A stretch of DNA of 64,000 nt from Methylacidimicrobium sp. AP8 (GTDB lineage: Bacteria > Verrucomicrobiota > Verrucomicrobiia > Methylacidiphilales > Methylacidiphilaceae), in contig NZ_LR797830.1 in assembly GCF_903064525.1 (NCBI RefSeq), positions 186,001 to 250,000 of the forward strand. Reading direction: 5' to 3'. A model generated the notes under the pieces. The model did no database searches. It saw nothing but the letters and a program-made list of their open reading frames with translations, and was not told the origin of the DNA. Numbering within the stretch: the first letter of the stretch is position 1; each line of letters opens with the position of its first letter. Positions 8,043 to 16,025 of the stretch are shown in pieces. Both the position numbers and the translations under genes were made by a program.

Positions 8043-9666
8043 GCTTCCTGTTTTCACCTACCAGACCCGGTTGAGGTTGACGCATGAGCAGACTTCGTGT
8101 CTTGACGCCTATACGGCGCTCTACGGGCGGGCGCAGCGGACTCTTTTCGCCAGGATGCGGGCGGGCGTTTCCATAAACGAGCTCAAGCGGTCGTTTCTGC
8201 GCCGGTTCGGCCTCACCGCCCGGCAGTTCAACGCCATTCGGGTCGAGCTCGAAGGCAAGATCGCCTCGATCCGGGAAAGGCGGCCCGAGTTGATCGAGGA
8301 AGCCAAATGGCGGATCCGGAAAGCGGAAGAGGCGGTCGGCCGGCTGGAGAAGAAGCATCCGGGATCGAATGTCGTGCACCAGAAAAAGCGGCGGCTTGCC
8401 GTCCTGCGGGCGAAGCTCGAGGCGCTTCTGGCCGATCAGGAGTCCGGCCGGGTCCGGCTCTGTTTCGGTTCCCGACGCCTCTTCCGCAAGCAGTTTGCCC
8501 TGGAAGAGAACGGATACGCCAGCCACGCCGATTGGAAGAAGGATTGGCAGGCGGAGCGGAGCAGCCAGTGCTTCGTGCTCGGATCGAAGGACGAGACATC
8601 GGGCAACCAGTCCTGCCAAGCCGCAGTCGCTCCGGACGGCAGCCTGCGGCTGCGGTTGCGGCTGCCGGACGGATTGGGAAGCACGAGCAAACACCTGGTG
8701 CTTGAGGGCGTGCGCTTCGCCTACGGCCAGGATGCGATCCTCCGGGCGCTTTCCGCCAGCCGGATCGTTACCGGGACAACTAAGACAGGGATGCTGGCAC
8801 GGAAGCGGGAGGGATCCGCCGTAAGCTACCGCTTCGTGCGGGACCGGAAGGGGTGGCGGGTATTCGCAAGCGTCGAGGCGCAACCGGTCTTATTGAGGAC
8901 GAGCCATCTGGCTGGGGCGATTGGTATCGACATGAACGAGGACCATCTGGCCGTAGCCGAAACGGATCGCTTCGGGAATCTCGTGGAAATCCGCAGGATC
9001 GGATTGCATCTGCTCTATGGGAAGAGCGAGGAACAAGCGAAAGCCGCGATCGGCGATGCGTGCCGGCAGATCGCCCGGGCCTGCGCCGAATCGGGCAAGC
9101 CGCTCGTGATCGAGCGATTGGATCTTCGCAAGCGGAGGGCCGAGCTGGAGGCGGTCGATTGCGTCCGGGCTCGCTCGCTCTCATCCTTCGCCTACGCCAA
9201 GACGATCGCGATGCTCAAGGCGGCCTCTTTTCGCGCTGGTGTTGAAGTGGTCGAGATCAACCCGGCCTACACTTCCGTGATTGGCGCGGTCAACCATGCG
9301 CGCCGTCACGGCATCGGTTCTCACCAGGGCGCGGCCTACGCCATCGCCCGGAGAGGATTGGGTCTATCCGAGCGCCCGTCCGTGCGGGAGGCCGTCGTGC
9401 CGACCCGCAATGGCGGCCATCTCACCTTCGCCCTACCCGCGAGGAATCGGGCGAAGCATGTATGGTCGTTCTGGGCGGACGTTCGGAAGAGACTCAAAGC
9501 GGCGCATGCAGCGCATGCCCGGTCGGGAGGCAACCGCTTGCCTCCCGCGCCTCTGCTCCCGAAAGCGCGGGCATTGGGCGCTACCCGGACTTTGCCGGCG
9601 AAACCCCGGCACGCGAACCGTCGGCAACACTGTTCGGCCGACGTCCTGGACGATCTTCCCTGGTAG
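8035..9666 (+). CDS. tnpB: TnpB-like RNA-guided nuclease of IS607 element (zinc-ribbon-less type)
   Basis: A 543-residue OrfB/TnpB-family protein. Known TnpBs are RuvC-type nucleases guided by an omega RNA from the element's end. Seen here: a helical N-terminal half, the RuvC-I motif IGIDMNEDHLAV (Asp299), RuvC-II LVIERLDL (Glu360) and a C-terminal block EINPAYTSVIG...GSHQGAAYAIARRGLG. The usual CxxC...CxxC zinc ribbon between RuvC-II and RuvC-III is absent. The position where canonical proteins carry the third Asp (DxxAAxNIA) seems to be His430. This matches a known TnpB-like subgroup with the NPAYTSVIG block; whether it cleaves DNA is unclear. The frame is intact despite decay of the partner recombinase. 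The stop lies four bases before the thioredoxin gene. Confidence 0.82.
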   Translation: MSKLPVFTYQTRLRLTHEQTSCLDAYTALYGRAQRTLFARMRAGVSINELKRSFLRRFGLTARQFNAIRVELEGKIASIRERRPELIEEAKWRIRKAEEAVGRLEKKHPGSNVVHQKKRRLAVLRAKLEALLADQESGRVRLCFGSRRLFRKQFALEENGYASHADWKKDWQAERSSQCFVLGSKDETSGNQSCQAAVAPDGSLRLRLRLPDGLGSTSKHLVLEGVRFAYGQDAILRALSASRIVTGTTKTGMLARKREGSAVSYRFVRDRKGWRVFASVEAQPVLLRTSHLAGAIGIDMNEDHLAVAETDRFGNLVEIRRIGLHLLYGKSEEQAKAAIGDACRQIARACAESGKPLVIERLDLRKRRAELEAVDCVRARSLSSFAYAKTIAMLKAASFRAGVEVVEINPAYTSVIGAVNHARRHGIGSHQGAAYAIARRGLGLSERPSVREAVVPTRNGGHLTFALPARNRAKHVWSFWADVRKRLKAAHAAHARSGGNRLPPAPLLPKARALGATRTLPAKPRHANRRQHCSADVLDDLPW

Positions 9667-9670
9667 GGGA

Positions 9671-10486
9671 ATGGTTGTCTATGGTTTTAGGAACGGCTTT
9701 GCACGAAACGTCTTGGAGAGGAGCCACACGGTGCCGGTGCTGGTTAATTTCTGGGCGCCTTGGTGCGGCCCCTGCCGAATTCTTGGGCCGGTGCTCGAGC
9801 GGCTGGCAGCGCGGGCTCGGGGGCGCTGGGAGCTCGTGAAGGTCAACACCGAGGAAGCGCCGGAGATCGCCCGCCAGTACGAGGTCTACAGCATCCCGGA
9901 TGTCCGCCTTTTCATCGGAGGGGAGCCGGTCGACGGGTTTGTCGGCGCGCTTCCGGAAGGAGAGATCGAGCGCTGGCTGGAAAAAGCGATCCCGGTCCCG
10001 CGCTCGGCTCGCTACCGGAGGGCGGTGGCCGCCTTCGGCGAGGGAGACTGCCGACAGGCGGCGGAACTGCTCGCGCAGGAGCGGGCGGCGGGGGTCACGG
10101 ACCCCGAGGCCTCCCTCCTCTATGCGCGGGCTGCGGTCTGTTCCGATCCGAAGGGCGCCTTGGAGGTTCTCGGCCCGGAGGAGGCTGCGCGGGATCCCTC
10201 CGTCGTGGAAGCGATTCGCGAGCTGGCGGGAGCGTTCCTCTCCCCGGCTCCGCCGGCGGAGGGGGCGGGCGGGCGTCTGTCTCGGTACTACGAGGGTCTG
10301 GAGGCCCTCCGCGGGGGGCGGTTGGCGGAAGCCATGGAGACCTGGCTCGGTATCCTGGAAGAGGAGAGGAACTTCCGCGAGGGAGAATTGGCGCGGATCT
10401 ACCGCGACCTCTTCCTGATCCTGGGATGGCGTCATCCCCTGGCCGACCGATTCAGCCGTCGCTTTTCGGCGGCGATCCATCCGTAG
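9671..10486 (+). CDS. thioredoxin-domain protein with TPR tail (CnoX/YbbN-like)
   Basis: A 271-residue cytoplasmic protein. Residues 1-110 form a thioredoxin fold with the active site WAPWCGPCR (Cys32 and Cys35) and the cis-proline region YSIPDVRLF. Residues 120-271 are helical, with alanine-rich repeats resembling the TPR tail of CnoX/YbbN co-chaperones. Unlike E. coli CnoX, which lacks a redox-active CxxC, this protein keeps both cysteines, so it could act as a reductase as well as a holdase. The ATG at 9671 lies four bases after the tnpB stop, with AGGGG almost touching the start, which is poor spacing. The IS607 insertion probably replaced the native upstream region. The 3' end overlaps the convergent DUF2165 gene by 35 bp. 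Confidence 0.85.
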   Translation: MVVYGFRNGFARNVLERSHTVPVLVNFWAPWCGPCRILGPVLERLAARARGRWELVKVNTEEAPEIARQYEVYSIPDVRLFIGGEPVDGFVGALPEGEIERWLEKAIPVPRSARYRRAVAAFGEGDCRQAAELLAQERAAGVTDPEASLLYARAAVCSDPKGALEVLGPEEAARDPSVVEAIRELAGAFLSPAPPAEGAGGRLSRYYEGLEALRGGRLAEAMETWLGILEEERNFREGELARIYRDLFLILGWRHPLADRFSRRFSAAIHP

Positions 10487-10994
10487 TCTCGAGTCCTTCC
10501 TCTTCTTGGGTTAAGTAGATCAAGGAGAGGGCGGTGACGGCGAACATCCGGGCTGCGACGGAGAGCGCTGCGGAAAGCGATCCTCGCCAGAGCTGGAACC
10601 ATTCCCCGGCCAGGATCAGAAAGAAGAAAAGCCACTGCACCAGGCCGCAGGTGAGGCCCGCGACCGCCCAACTTTTCGCCCGCGCAAACTCCTGCCGGGT
10701 GCCGAACCATGCGCGGAGCAGCCGGAAGCTCCCGAGGAAGCAGAGAAAAGCGGTGGCAAGTTCCCAGGCGATCAGCCCGCCGAAGAGAAGCCGCCACGCA
10801 GCGGGCAGTCGCAACGCGCGCCAGCGCAACGGAGAGTCGGCCGGAACGCTGTCCATGGAAAGGACATGGACGAGATAGGGCCAGTTGGCCGAGGGGTCGA
10901 GCATGTTGTCGATCCCGGCTAAGAGGAAGTAGGCTCCCACCAGAAGCGTAAGGATCGTCCGGGAAGCTCGGAGGACTAGGAGTGAGGAAGACAC
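10452..10994 (-). CDS. DUF2165 family integral membrane protein
   Basis: A 180-residue protein with four predicted membrane helices. It shows the DUF2165 pattern: a first helix (LLVGAYFLLAGIDNMLD), the loop VHVLSMDSVPADSPLRWRAL, then WELATAFLCFLGSFRLLRA, RAKSWAVAGLTCGLVQWLFFF and GEWFQLWRG. The function of this family is unknown. It is transcribed leftwards, tail to tail with the thioredoxin-like gene, and its start is 39 bp from the end of ribF's reading frame. Confidence 0.78.
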   Translation of the reverse strand: MSSSLLVLRASRTILTLLVGAYFLLAGIDNMLDPSANWPYLVHVLSMDSVPADSPLRWRALRLPAAWRLLFGGLIAWELATAFLCFLGSFRLLRAWFGTRQEFARAKSWAVAGLTCGLVQWLFFFLILAGEWFQLWRGSLSAALSVAARMFAVTALSLIYLTQEEEGLETTDGSPPKSDG

Positions 10995-11010
10995 GGGTTC
11001 CTTTCGCCGG

Positions 11011-11955
11011 TCAGCGGGCTAGCGCGAAATGGTTGCGGGCTTCCACCACGTCAGCCGCGATCTGCGCACGAAGCTCCTCGAGAGACGCAAAACGTTTTTC
11101 CTCTCTTAAGAAGTGCCAATGGGAGACTTCGATTTCCCTGCGGTCGAGATCTCCGGCGAAGCCAAGCAGATGGACCTCGAGCCGAGGAGATGATCCGCTG
11201 CCGAGTGTGGGGCGCCGGCCGTAGTTGGCTACCGCGGGGAACTCCTCGGGGATCCGGGCCCGGCAGGCGTAGACCCCCTCGGGCGGGAGGAGCTGGGCGA
11301 TATCCGTGAGATTAGCGGTGGGGGTTCCGATCCGGCGACCGATGCCCTCTCCCGGAGCCACCTGGCCGACCACCGCGTAGCTGCGTCCCAGCCAACGCTC
11401 GGCATCGTCGAATCTTCTCTCCCGGATCGCCTGGCGGATCCGGCTGCTCGCCACTCGGCTCCCGTTGTCGAGCAGGGGAGGAACGATTCTCACCGCAAAA
11501 TCCATCCTCGTGCCGATCTCCCGCAGGCGTCCCACGTCTCCTGCTGCGTCGCGGCCGAAGCGGAAATCCTGCCCGACGACCACGGTCTGCAGGTGGGGAA
11601 AGATCCGCACCACCCATTCGAAAAACGCCTCGGGTGACAGTTCGGAGAGCTTCCGGTCGAAGCGGACTACGAACACCAAGGCCGCACCGGAGGCGGCGAG
11701 CAGGCGGACTTTTTGCGCAGGGGTCGTGAGCCGAGGAGGAGACCGTTCGGGGCAGATCACCGTCAGCGGATGGGGTTCGAAGGTGACCACTCCACAGGCT
11801 TTCGGGCCCGGAGGGAGGGCGAGGAGCCGGCTAAGGACCTCTTGGTGACCCCGGTGGACGCCGTCGAAGGAGCCGATCGTGATGTGACGGATCCCGGGTC
11901 GGGGCCCGGTTTCGAAGAGCGATCCGAGCAGAATCTCTTGATTCGCTTCCTCCAT
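11011..11955 (-). CDS. ribF: bifunctional riboflavin kinase / FMN adenylyltransferase
   Basis: RibF phosphorylates riboflavin to FMN and adenylylates FMN to FAD. The 314-residue product has the N-terminal nucleotidyltransferase motif IGSFDGVHRGHQEVL, VVGQDFRFGRDAAGD and the S-S-R-I-R stretch. The C-terminal kinase domain begins near GRRIGTPTANL and includes LEVHLLGFAGDLDRREI. The ATG at 11955 is chosen over an upstream start because AGGGA precedes it by four bases. It lies 31 bp after truB, the usual truB-ribF order. Confidence 0.94.
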   Translation of the reverse strand: MEEANQEILLGSLFETGPRPGIRHITIGSFDGVHRGHQEVLSRLLALPPGPKACGVVTFEPHPLTVICPERSPPRLTTPAQKVRLLAASGAALVFVVRFDRKLSELSPEAFFEWVVRIFPHLQTVVVGQDFRFGRDAAGDVGRLREIGTRMDFAVRIVPPLLDNGSRVASSRIRQAIRERRFDDAERWLGRSYAVVGQVAPGEGIGRRIGTPTANLTDIAQLLPPEGVYACRARIPEEFPAVANYGRRPTLGSGSSPRLEVHLLGFAGDLDRREIEVSHWHFLREEKRFASLEELRAQIAADVVEARNHFALAR

Positions 11956-11986
11956 GGCATCCCTGTCCGCCGGCTTGCTCCTCCCT

Positions 11987-12700
11987 CTACTGCCGTCGAA
12001 TGCGCGAAACTTCGGGTAGGGACAACACATGAGGCAGGAGCTCCTCCGCTCGATGCATTTGCTGCAGCGACGCGAAAGAAAGCGCTCGCTCGACCGAGAA
12101 GTTTCCGGACTGCAGGCGGCGTAGCTCGGCCAGATGGGCTCCGCATCCGAGGGCCAGACCGATGTCGTGACAATAGGTCCTCACGTAGAAGCCCTTGCGG
12201 CAAGAGATCTCGAAGCCGAGCATCGGGGGCTTCCATTCGAGGATGCGATAGGAGTAGACCTCGACGGCGCGCGGCGGCCGTTCGATAACCTTGCCTTCTC
12301 GCGCCAGCTTATAGAGAGGCTTCCCATGATGCTTGATCGCGGAGACCATGGGAGGCACCTGGAGAAATTCTCCGGAGAACTTGGCGAAGACCGCCTCCAG
12401 CTGATCGAGGGAGTACGAGGGGACCGGACGCTCTTCGAGGATCCGGCCGTCGGCATCTTGGGTGTCGGTGATTTGGCCGAGGCGCATCGTCCCGCGATAC
12501 GTCTTGTCTTCGGCCATTAGCAGGTCCTGAATGCGCGTCGCCTTGCCGAGAACCAGGACGAGCAACCCGGTTGCCAGAGGATCGAGGGTGCCGCAGTGGC
12601 CGACCTTCCGCAGCCCGAAGCGACGCCGGAGGAAATCGACCATGTCATGGGACGTGCATCCCTTGGGCTTGTCTAAAAGAAGAACGCCGTCGATGTCCAT
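11987..12700 (-). CDS. truB: tRNA pseudouridine(55) synthase
   Basis: TruB isomerises U55 in the T-loop of tRNAs. The 237-residue product starts MDIDGVLLLDKPKGCTSHD and carries the catalytic aspartate in the motif HCGTLDPLATGLLVL. KTYRGTMRLG, PPMVSAIKHHGKPLYKLAREG and the RKGFYVRTYCHDIGLALGCGAHL segment are all typical. It is short (no C-terminal PUA extension), as in many bacteria. The gene sits between nrnA and ribF. Confidence 0.95.
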   Translation of the reverse strand: MDIDGVLLLDKPKGCTSHDMVDFLRRRFGLRKVGHCGTLDPLATGLLVLVLGKATRIQDLLMAEDKTYRGTMRLGQITDTQDADGRILEERPVPSYSLDQLEAVFAKFSGEFLQVPPMVSAIKHHGKPLYKLAREGKVIERPPRAVEVYSYRILEWKPPMLGFEISCRKGFYVRTYCHDIGLALGCGAHLAELRRLQSGNFSVERALSFASLQQMHRAEELLPHVLSLPEVSRIRRQ

Positions 12701-12732
12701 GTAGTAGAAGCCATAGATCGCGCGCCCCCGGC

Positions 12733-13707
12733 TCAGGAGCCGGGCTGCAGGCGGGGAACGATCGCCTCAAGAAGCTGCCGTTCGACTTCTTCTGCGGGGA
12801 GCGGGACGCGCGCGCCGGCAGCGCACCGGTGGCCTCCGCCGCCGAAGCGGGCGGCGACCGGGCGGATGTCGATCGAAGGAGACGATCGGAGACTGATGCG
12901 CGTGAGCCGGGGACCGTTCTCCTCGACCATGAAGGCTACCTGCACCGTCTGCACGAGTTGAAGATAGCTCAGGAAGTTCTCGACCTCGAGCGAACTTGTT
13001 CCCGTTTTGGCATAGAGGTCGGCCGTGAGCCGGTAAAAGGCGATCCGATTGTCCGCGGCGAAGCGCGTCCGATTCAAGACCTCGCGGAGCAGCGAGAAGC
13101 GGTGGATGGAGAAGTTCCGGAAGGTGCGCCACGAAAGCGTTTCGGGGTCCGCTCCCGCCCGGATCAATGTCGCGGCAAGCTCGAAAGTTTCCGGCCGAAT
13201 CGGCCGGAAGCAGAAGGAGCTGGTATCGGTCAGGATGCCGACGTAAAACGCGGAGGCCGCTTCCGCGCCGAGCGGAAGGCCCAGGTCCAGAGCCGCGCGG
13301 GCGAGGAGCTCCGCGGTGGCGAGCGCGCCGGGATCGATGCAGTTGATCGCCGCATATCCCGGGTTGTCGGGATGGTGGTCGATATTCGCGTCCACGGGGA
13401 CACCCCATCGCAGGAAGGTCTCTCCGAGCCGCTCCCGAGTCGAGCAGTCGACGGCGATCACCTTCGGGGAGTCGGGCGGAGGGTCGACCGGAGTCTTTTC
13501 GACGGCGATCGTGGCGGAAAGGTAGGCATACGTTTCGTTTGCCCCCTCCTCGTTGAGCACGCGCGCCTTCTTTCCCATCTCCTTCAAGATGGAGGCCAAG
13601 CCGATCGAGCTTCCGAGCGCGTCTCCGTCGGGGCGGATATGCGAAAAGATGAGGAAGCTCTCATTTTCCCGGAAGAGGGCGGCGAGGCGGCGCAGCGAAT
13701 CGGCCAT
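12733..13707 (-). CDS. nrnA: DHH-family phosphoesterase, NrnA-like oligoribonuclease
   Basis: A 324-residue DHH/DHHA1 protein. Family members hydrolyse short RNA oligonucleotides and/or 3'-phosphoadenosine 5'-phosphate. Metal-binding motifs visible are SHIRPDGDALGSS, the VIAVDCSTRER region, the NIDHHPDN that gives the family its name, and YVGILTDTSSF. The C-terminal DHHA1 domain ends with FGGGGHRCAAGARV. The ATG at 13707 begins the MADSLRRLAALF helix and is preceded by AGAAAG. It heads the nrnA-truB-ribF cluster, a common bacterial arrangement, though rbfA, often upstream, is not present. Confidence 0.9.
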   Translation of the reverse strand: MADSLRRLAALFRENESFLIFSHIRPDGDALGSSIGLASILKEMGKKARVLNEEGANETYAYLSATIAVEKTPVDPPPDSPKVIAVDCSTRERLGETFLRWGVPVDANIDHHPDNPGYAAINCIDPGALATAELLARAALDLGLPLGAEAASAFYVGILTDTSSFCFRPIRPETFELAATLIRAGADPETLSWRTFRNFSIHRFSLLREVLNRTRFAADNRIAFYRLTADLYAKTGTSSLEVENFLSYLQLVQTVQVAFMVEENGPRLTRISLRSSPSIDIRPVAARFGGGGHRCAAGARVPLPAEEVERQLLEAIVPRLQPGS

Positions 13708-13803
13708 CGGCTTTCTGTTGCATAGGCGACGCCGTAGGCGCAAGCTTCTCTTGTTTTTTCCGGCCGCACGGCCGGAAGCCCAAAGCAAGCGGCCGATGGA
13801 ATT

Positions 13804-13992
13804 ATGAGCGCATTCGGGCGCAAGGTGGGAAGAGGTCTGCTGCGCGTGGTCGACCTGTTGGTGTTCGTCTTCTTCTGCGCCAGCATGGTTTTGCTGATCC
13901 GGAACCACCTCGGCCGGCGAGCGAAGATCGTGGTCGAGGGGCGGAAAGGGCCTCTCTGGGAGATTGTGTCGCCGGCGGAAACCCCGCCCTGA
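13804..13992 (+). CDS. possible small membrane protein of unknown function
   Basis: A 62-residue reading frame divergent from nrnA. It has a basic N-terminus, one strong membrane helix (LLVFVFFCASMVLLI, about residues 18-32) and a basic cytoplasmic-type tail. ATGG-AATT precedes the ATG, so the ribosome site is weak. No family is recognised. It is kept because the hydrophobic segment and charge pattern look real and the frame lies in an otherwise empty gap; it could still be chance. Confidence 0.4.
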   Translation: MSAFGRKVGRGLLRVVDLLVFVFFCASMVLLIRNHLGRRAKIVVEGRKGPLWEIVSPAETPP

Positions 13993-14100
13993 CCGACGGC
14001 GGCGCATCTCCCGGGCCCGGGTATGCAGGACGGACGATTTGGCTTGTGGCGTTCGGCGGCGCTTCTATAGCATGCCCCACAAAACGGGAGGGAGAGAACT

Positions 14101-14454
14101 ATGCGAATGGGAAAAAGCATCTTGTGCGGAATGCTGCTGCTCTGCGCGGGGATCACGGGGCTCCGCGCGGCCGAAAAGCAGGAGGTCACGGTCAAGGGCG
14201 AGCTCGTCGATCTCTACTGCTACCTCGATCACGGTGCCGCGGGAGACAAGCATTCGAGTTGCGCCCGGAAGTGCATCAATCTGGGCTTGCCAGTAGGTCT
14301 CAAGGGAGAAGACGGCAAGCTCTACATGCTGCTCGGCGATCATAAGCCGCTGAAGACGTCCGAGATTCCGAAAACGGCGACGGTGACGGTCAAAGGGAAG
14401 CTGGTGAGCGCGGAAGGGTACAACCTGATCGAGGAGGCCGAGTTCGAAAAGTAG
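14101..14454 (+). CDS. small secreted four-cysteine protein, unknown function
   Basis: A 117-residue protein with a clear signal peptide (SILCGMLLLCAGITGLRA, cleavage probably after residues 23-24) and a mature part of about 93 residues. Its core is GELVDLYCYLDHG...SSCARKCINLGLPVGL, with three closely set cysteines and a His, followed by a beta-rich KLYMLLGDHKPLK...VTVKGKLV half that resembles an OB-type barrel. The start is supported by GGGAGGGAGAGAACT directly upstream. The cysteine/histidine pattern could bind a metal or form disulphides. It precedes the DUF2231-like membrane gene. Confidence 0.75.
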   Translation: MRMGKSILCGMLLLCAGITGLRAAEKQEVTVKGELVDLYCYLDHGAAGDKHSSCARKCINLGLPVGLKGEDGKLYMLLGDHKPLKTSEIPKTATVTVKGKLVSAEGYNLIEEAEFEK

Positions 14455-14620
14455 CGGCGGAGACAGGTTGGGAACGGATATCGTTCCCTGCTGGTCGACA
14501 TTCCGGGCGAAAGAGAGATGTTGCCTTCTGGCGCCGCAGATCGGCCGCCGGAGGGGGCACGCAAGGCGTCCGGAGTCCTTTGCTTGCGCGGGAAGTGCCT
14601 CTATCGGTTCGGCACGCGAT

Positions 14621-15253
14621 GTGAATGAATTCCGCGATGTTTTGGATACGCTTAAGCAGCCGGAGTATGTCCATGTCCTTCTCCATCCGATACCGATCTA
14701 CGGACTGGCAACCTCATTAGCTTTCTATCTTGCCGGTCTCGCATTGAAGAGCCGGGCTACCCAGATCGTCGCCCTCGGGTTCGTGATCCTCACCTCGGCC
14801 TCCGGCTGGCTCGTGCAGCACTACGGCGAGGAGGGTTTCGACCGGGTGGAGACCATGGTCACGGAGAAGCAGAAGGCCTGGTTGAAGGTTCATGAAGAGC
14901 GGGGTGAGAGAACGGTGTGGATGCTTTACGGGACTGCGGCGATCGCCGCCCTGACCTTAGTCACTTCCGTTCTCTTCCCCAAGGGCTTGAGCTTCCTGGC
15001 CTCCGCCACTGTGCTCGCCTGTCTGGCTTCGCTCTTTCTCGGGCTTTGGACCAGCCATGCGGGCGGTCAGATCCGTCATAAGGAGTTTTATCAAGGGCCT
15101 CCGCCGGAGCCGGAGAGTAAGGCGCGTCCTGCGAGGAGCGCTTCCCAGCCGGCCGAGAGGGCGGTACCTCCCAGCCAGACTCCCGAGCCTTCTTCCGAGC
15201 CGGCGTTGCCGCAGCCGGAGACGCCTCCGGCCGGGGAGAAACCCGCGCCATGA
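14621..15253 (+). CDS. DUF2231-like membrane protein with proline-rich tail
   Basis: About 210 residues from a GTG start at 14621. The start is uncertain because no good ribosome site is seen; the frame is open further upstream to 14468. Four hydrophobic segments are present. The first contains HVLLHPIPIYGLATSLAFYL, like the LHP-I-x-H-F opening of DUF2231 proteins, which are haem or redox-linked in some predictions. The last 45 residues are rich in Pro, Glu and Ser (SQPAERAVPPSQTPEPSSEP) and probably disordered. The gene follows the small secreted cysteine protein and may be co-transcribed with it. The function is unknown. Confidence 0.6.
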   Translation: MNEFRDVLDTLKQPEYVHVLLHPIPIYGLATSLAFYLAGLALKSRATQIVALGFVILTSASGWLVQHYGEEGFDRVETMVTEKQKAWLKVHEERGERTVWMLYGTAAIAALTLVTSVLFPKGLSFLASATVLACLASLFLGLWTSHAGGQIRHKEFYQGPPPEPESKARPARSASQPAERAVPPSQTPEPSSEPALPQPETPPAGEKPAP

Positions 15254-15262
15254 AGGCGGCGG

Positions 15263-15970
15263 CTAGGCCGCAAGCAGCAGGCCGGAGCCGATTCGGTACA
15301 AGGAGGCGGCTGCTGCTTGGGCCAGAGAGCCGGATGCGGCGGTGAAGCAGAAGGCGATGCCTTCCTCCAAATTGATCCTCACCAGCCGCTCGAGCAGCGC
15401 CTGCTCCGGCAACGGCGGCAATCCTTCGAGCGGGCGATGGAGAAGCAGAAGGCGCGGGCGTGCCGCCAGGGCGCAGGCGAGGGAAAGCCAACGCCGTTCG
15501 ACCAGGGGAAGGTCTTTGGCAGGGCTGGAAAGCCGCTCTTCCAGCGGCAAGAAGCGGAAGAGCCAGGCGGGAAGAACAGAACCGCCGGATCGCCGCAGGT
15601 TCGCTTCGACCGAAATCGTGTCCTCGTAGCCCGCCCCTGCGCCGAGCAGGGAGAGCCCATGCGCGCGCGCCCATCCCGCAGGAGCTTGCGCGAGATTTTG
15701 TCCGAGATAGAAAACGCAACCGGCCTCCGGACGGCGGATTCCCGCAAGGGTGTCTAACAGAGCCTGCTCCAAAGCCGGCGGGGTTTCTCGCTCGTCAGCG
15801 AAAATGCCGACGAAGCCCGCGCAAGGGACAAGGAGCGTCGGGACGCGCAGCGGGGGATGCGGCGGAAGAGAGAGGAGGAGGTTTTGCGCAAAAAGCAAGG
15901 GGAAACCTTTCTCTCGTGTCCGACTCCCCGGCAACGTAAGCTGCGGTATCCCCTCCCTGCCCGGGTCCAT
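15263..15970 (-). CDS. degenerate ABC-transporter ATPase-like protein
   Basis: A protein of about 235 residues (up to 271 if it starts at 16078) that follows the plan of an ABC ATPase domain but has lost its key motifs. Where Walker A should stand after FVGIF there is ADERETPPALEQALLDTLAG. The signature region reads LPLVERRWLSLACALAARP in place of LSGGQ. Walker B reads LLLLHRPLEGLPPL, with Asp-Glu replaced by His-Arg. The flow (GRRP-x-G, Q-loop-like stretch, AxAARPRLLLLxxPLxGL, H-loop-like ALAxTAASGSLA) is otherwise family-like. It is probably a catalytically dead paralogue or regulatory subunit. The N-terminus is uncertain; the longest start overlaps ispH on the other strand. Confidence 0.55.
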   Translation of the reverse strand: MDPGREGIPQLTLPGSRTREKGFPLLFAQNLLLSLPPHPPLRVPTLLVPCAGFVGIFADERETPPALEQALLDTLAGIRRPEAGCVFYLGQNLAQAPAGWARAHGLSLLGAGAGYEDTISVEANLRRSGGSVLPAWLFRFLPLEERLSSPAKDLPLVERRWLSLACALAARPRLLLLHRPLEGLPPLPEQALLERLVRINLEEGIAFCFTAASGSLAQAAAASLYRIGSGLLLAA

Positions 15971-16025
15971 CTCCGGAAAAAGCCTTTTGACGCCGATCGG
16001 TTCCGTGCGCAAGATCAGTTCCGCT

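Larger units (their letters stand above)
7740..9670 (+). mobile_element. IS607-family element, approximate limits
   Basis: A two-gene element in IS607 order: a short MerR-HTH recombinase remnant and a TnpB gene that overlap by eight bases. IS607 elements have no terminal inverted repeats and make no target duplication, so the ends cannot be fixed by eye. The AT-rich stretch at about 7764-7800 and the end of tnpB are used as working limits. The recombinase lacks its catalytic domain, so this copy should not move by itself. Confidence 0.6.
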
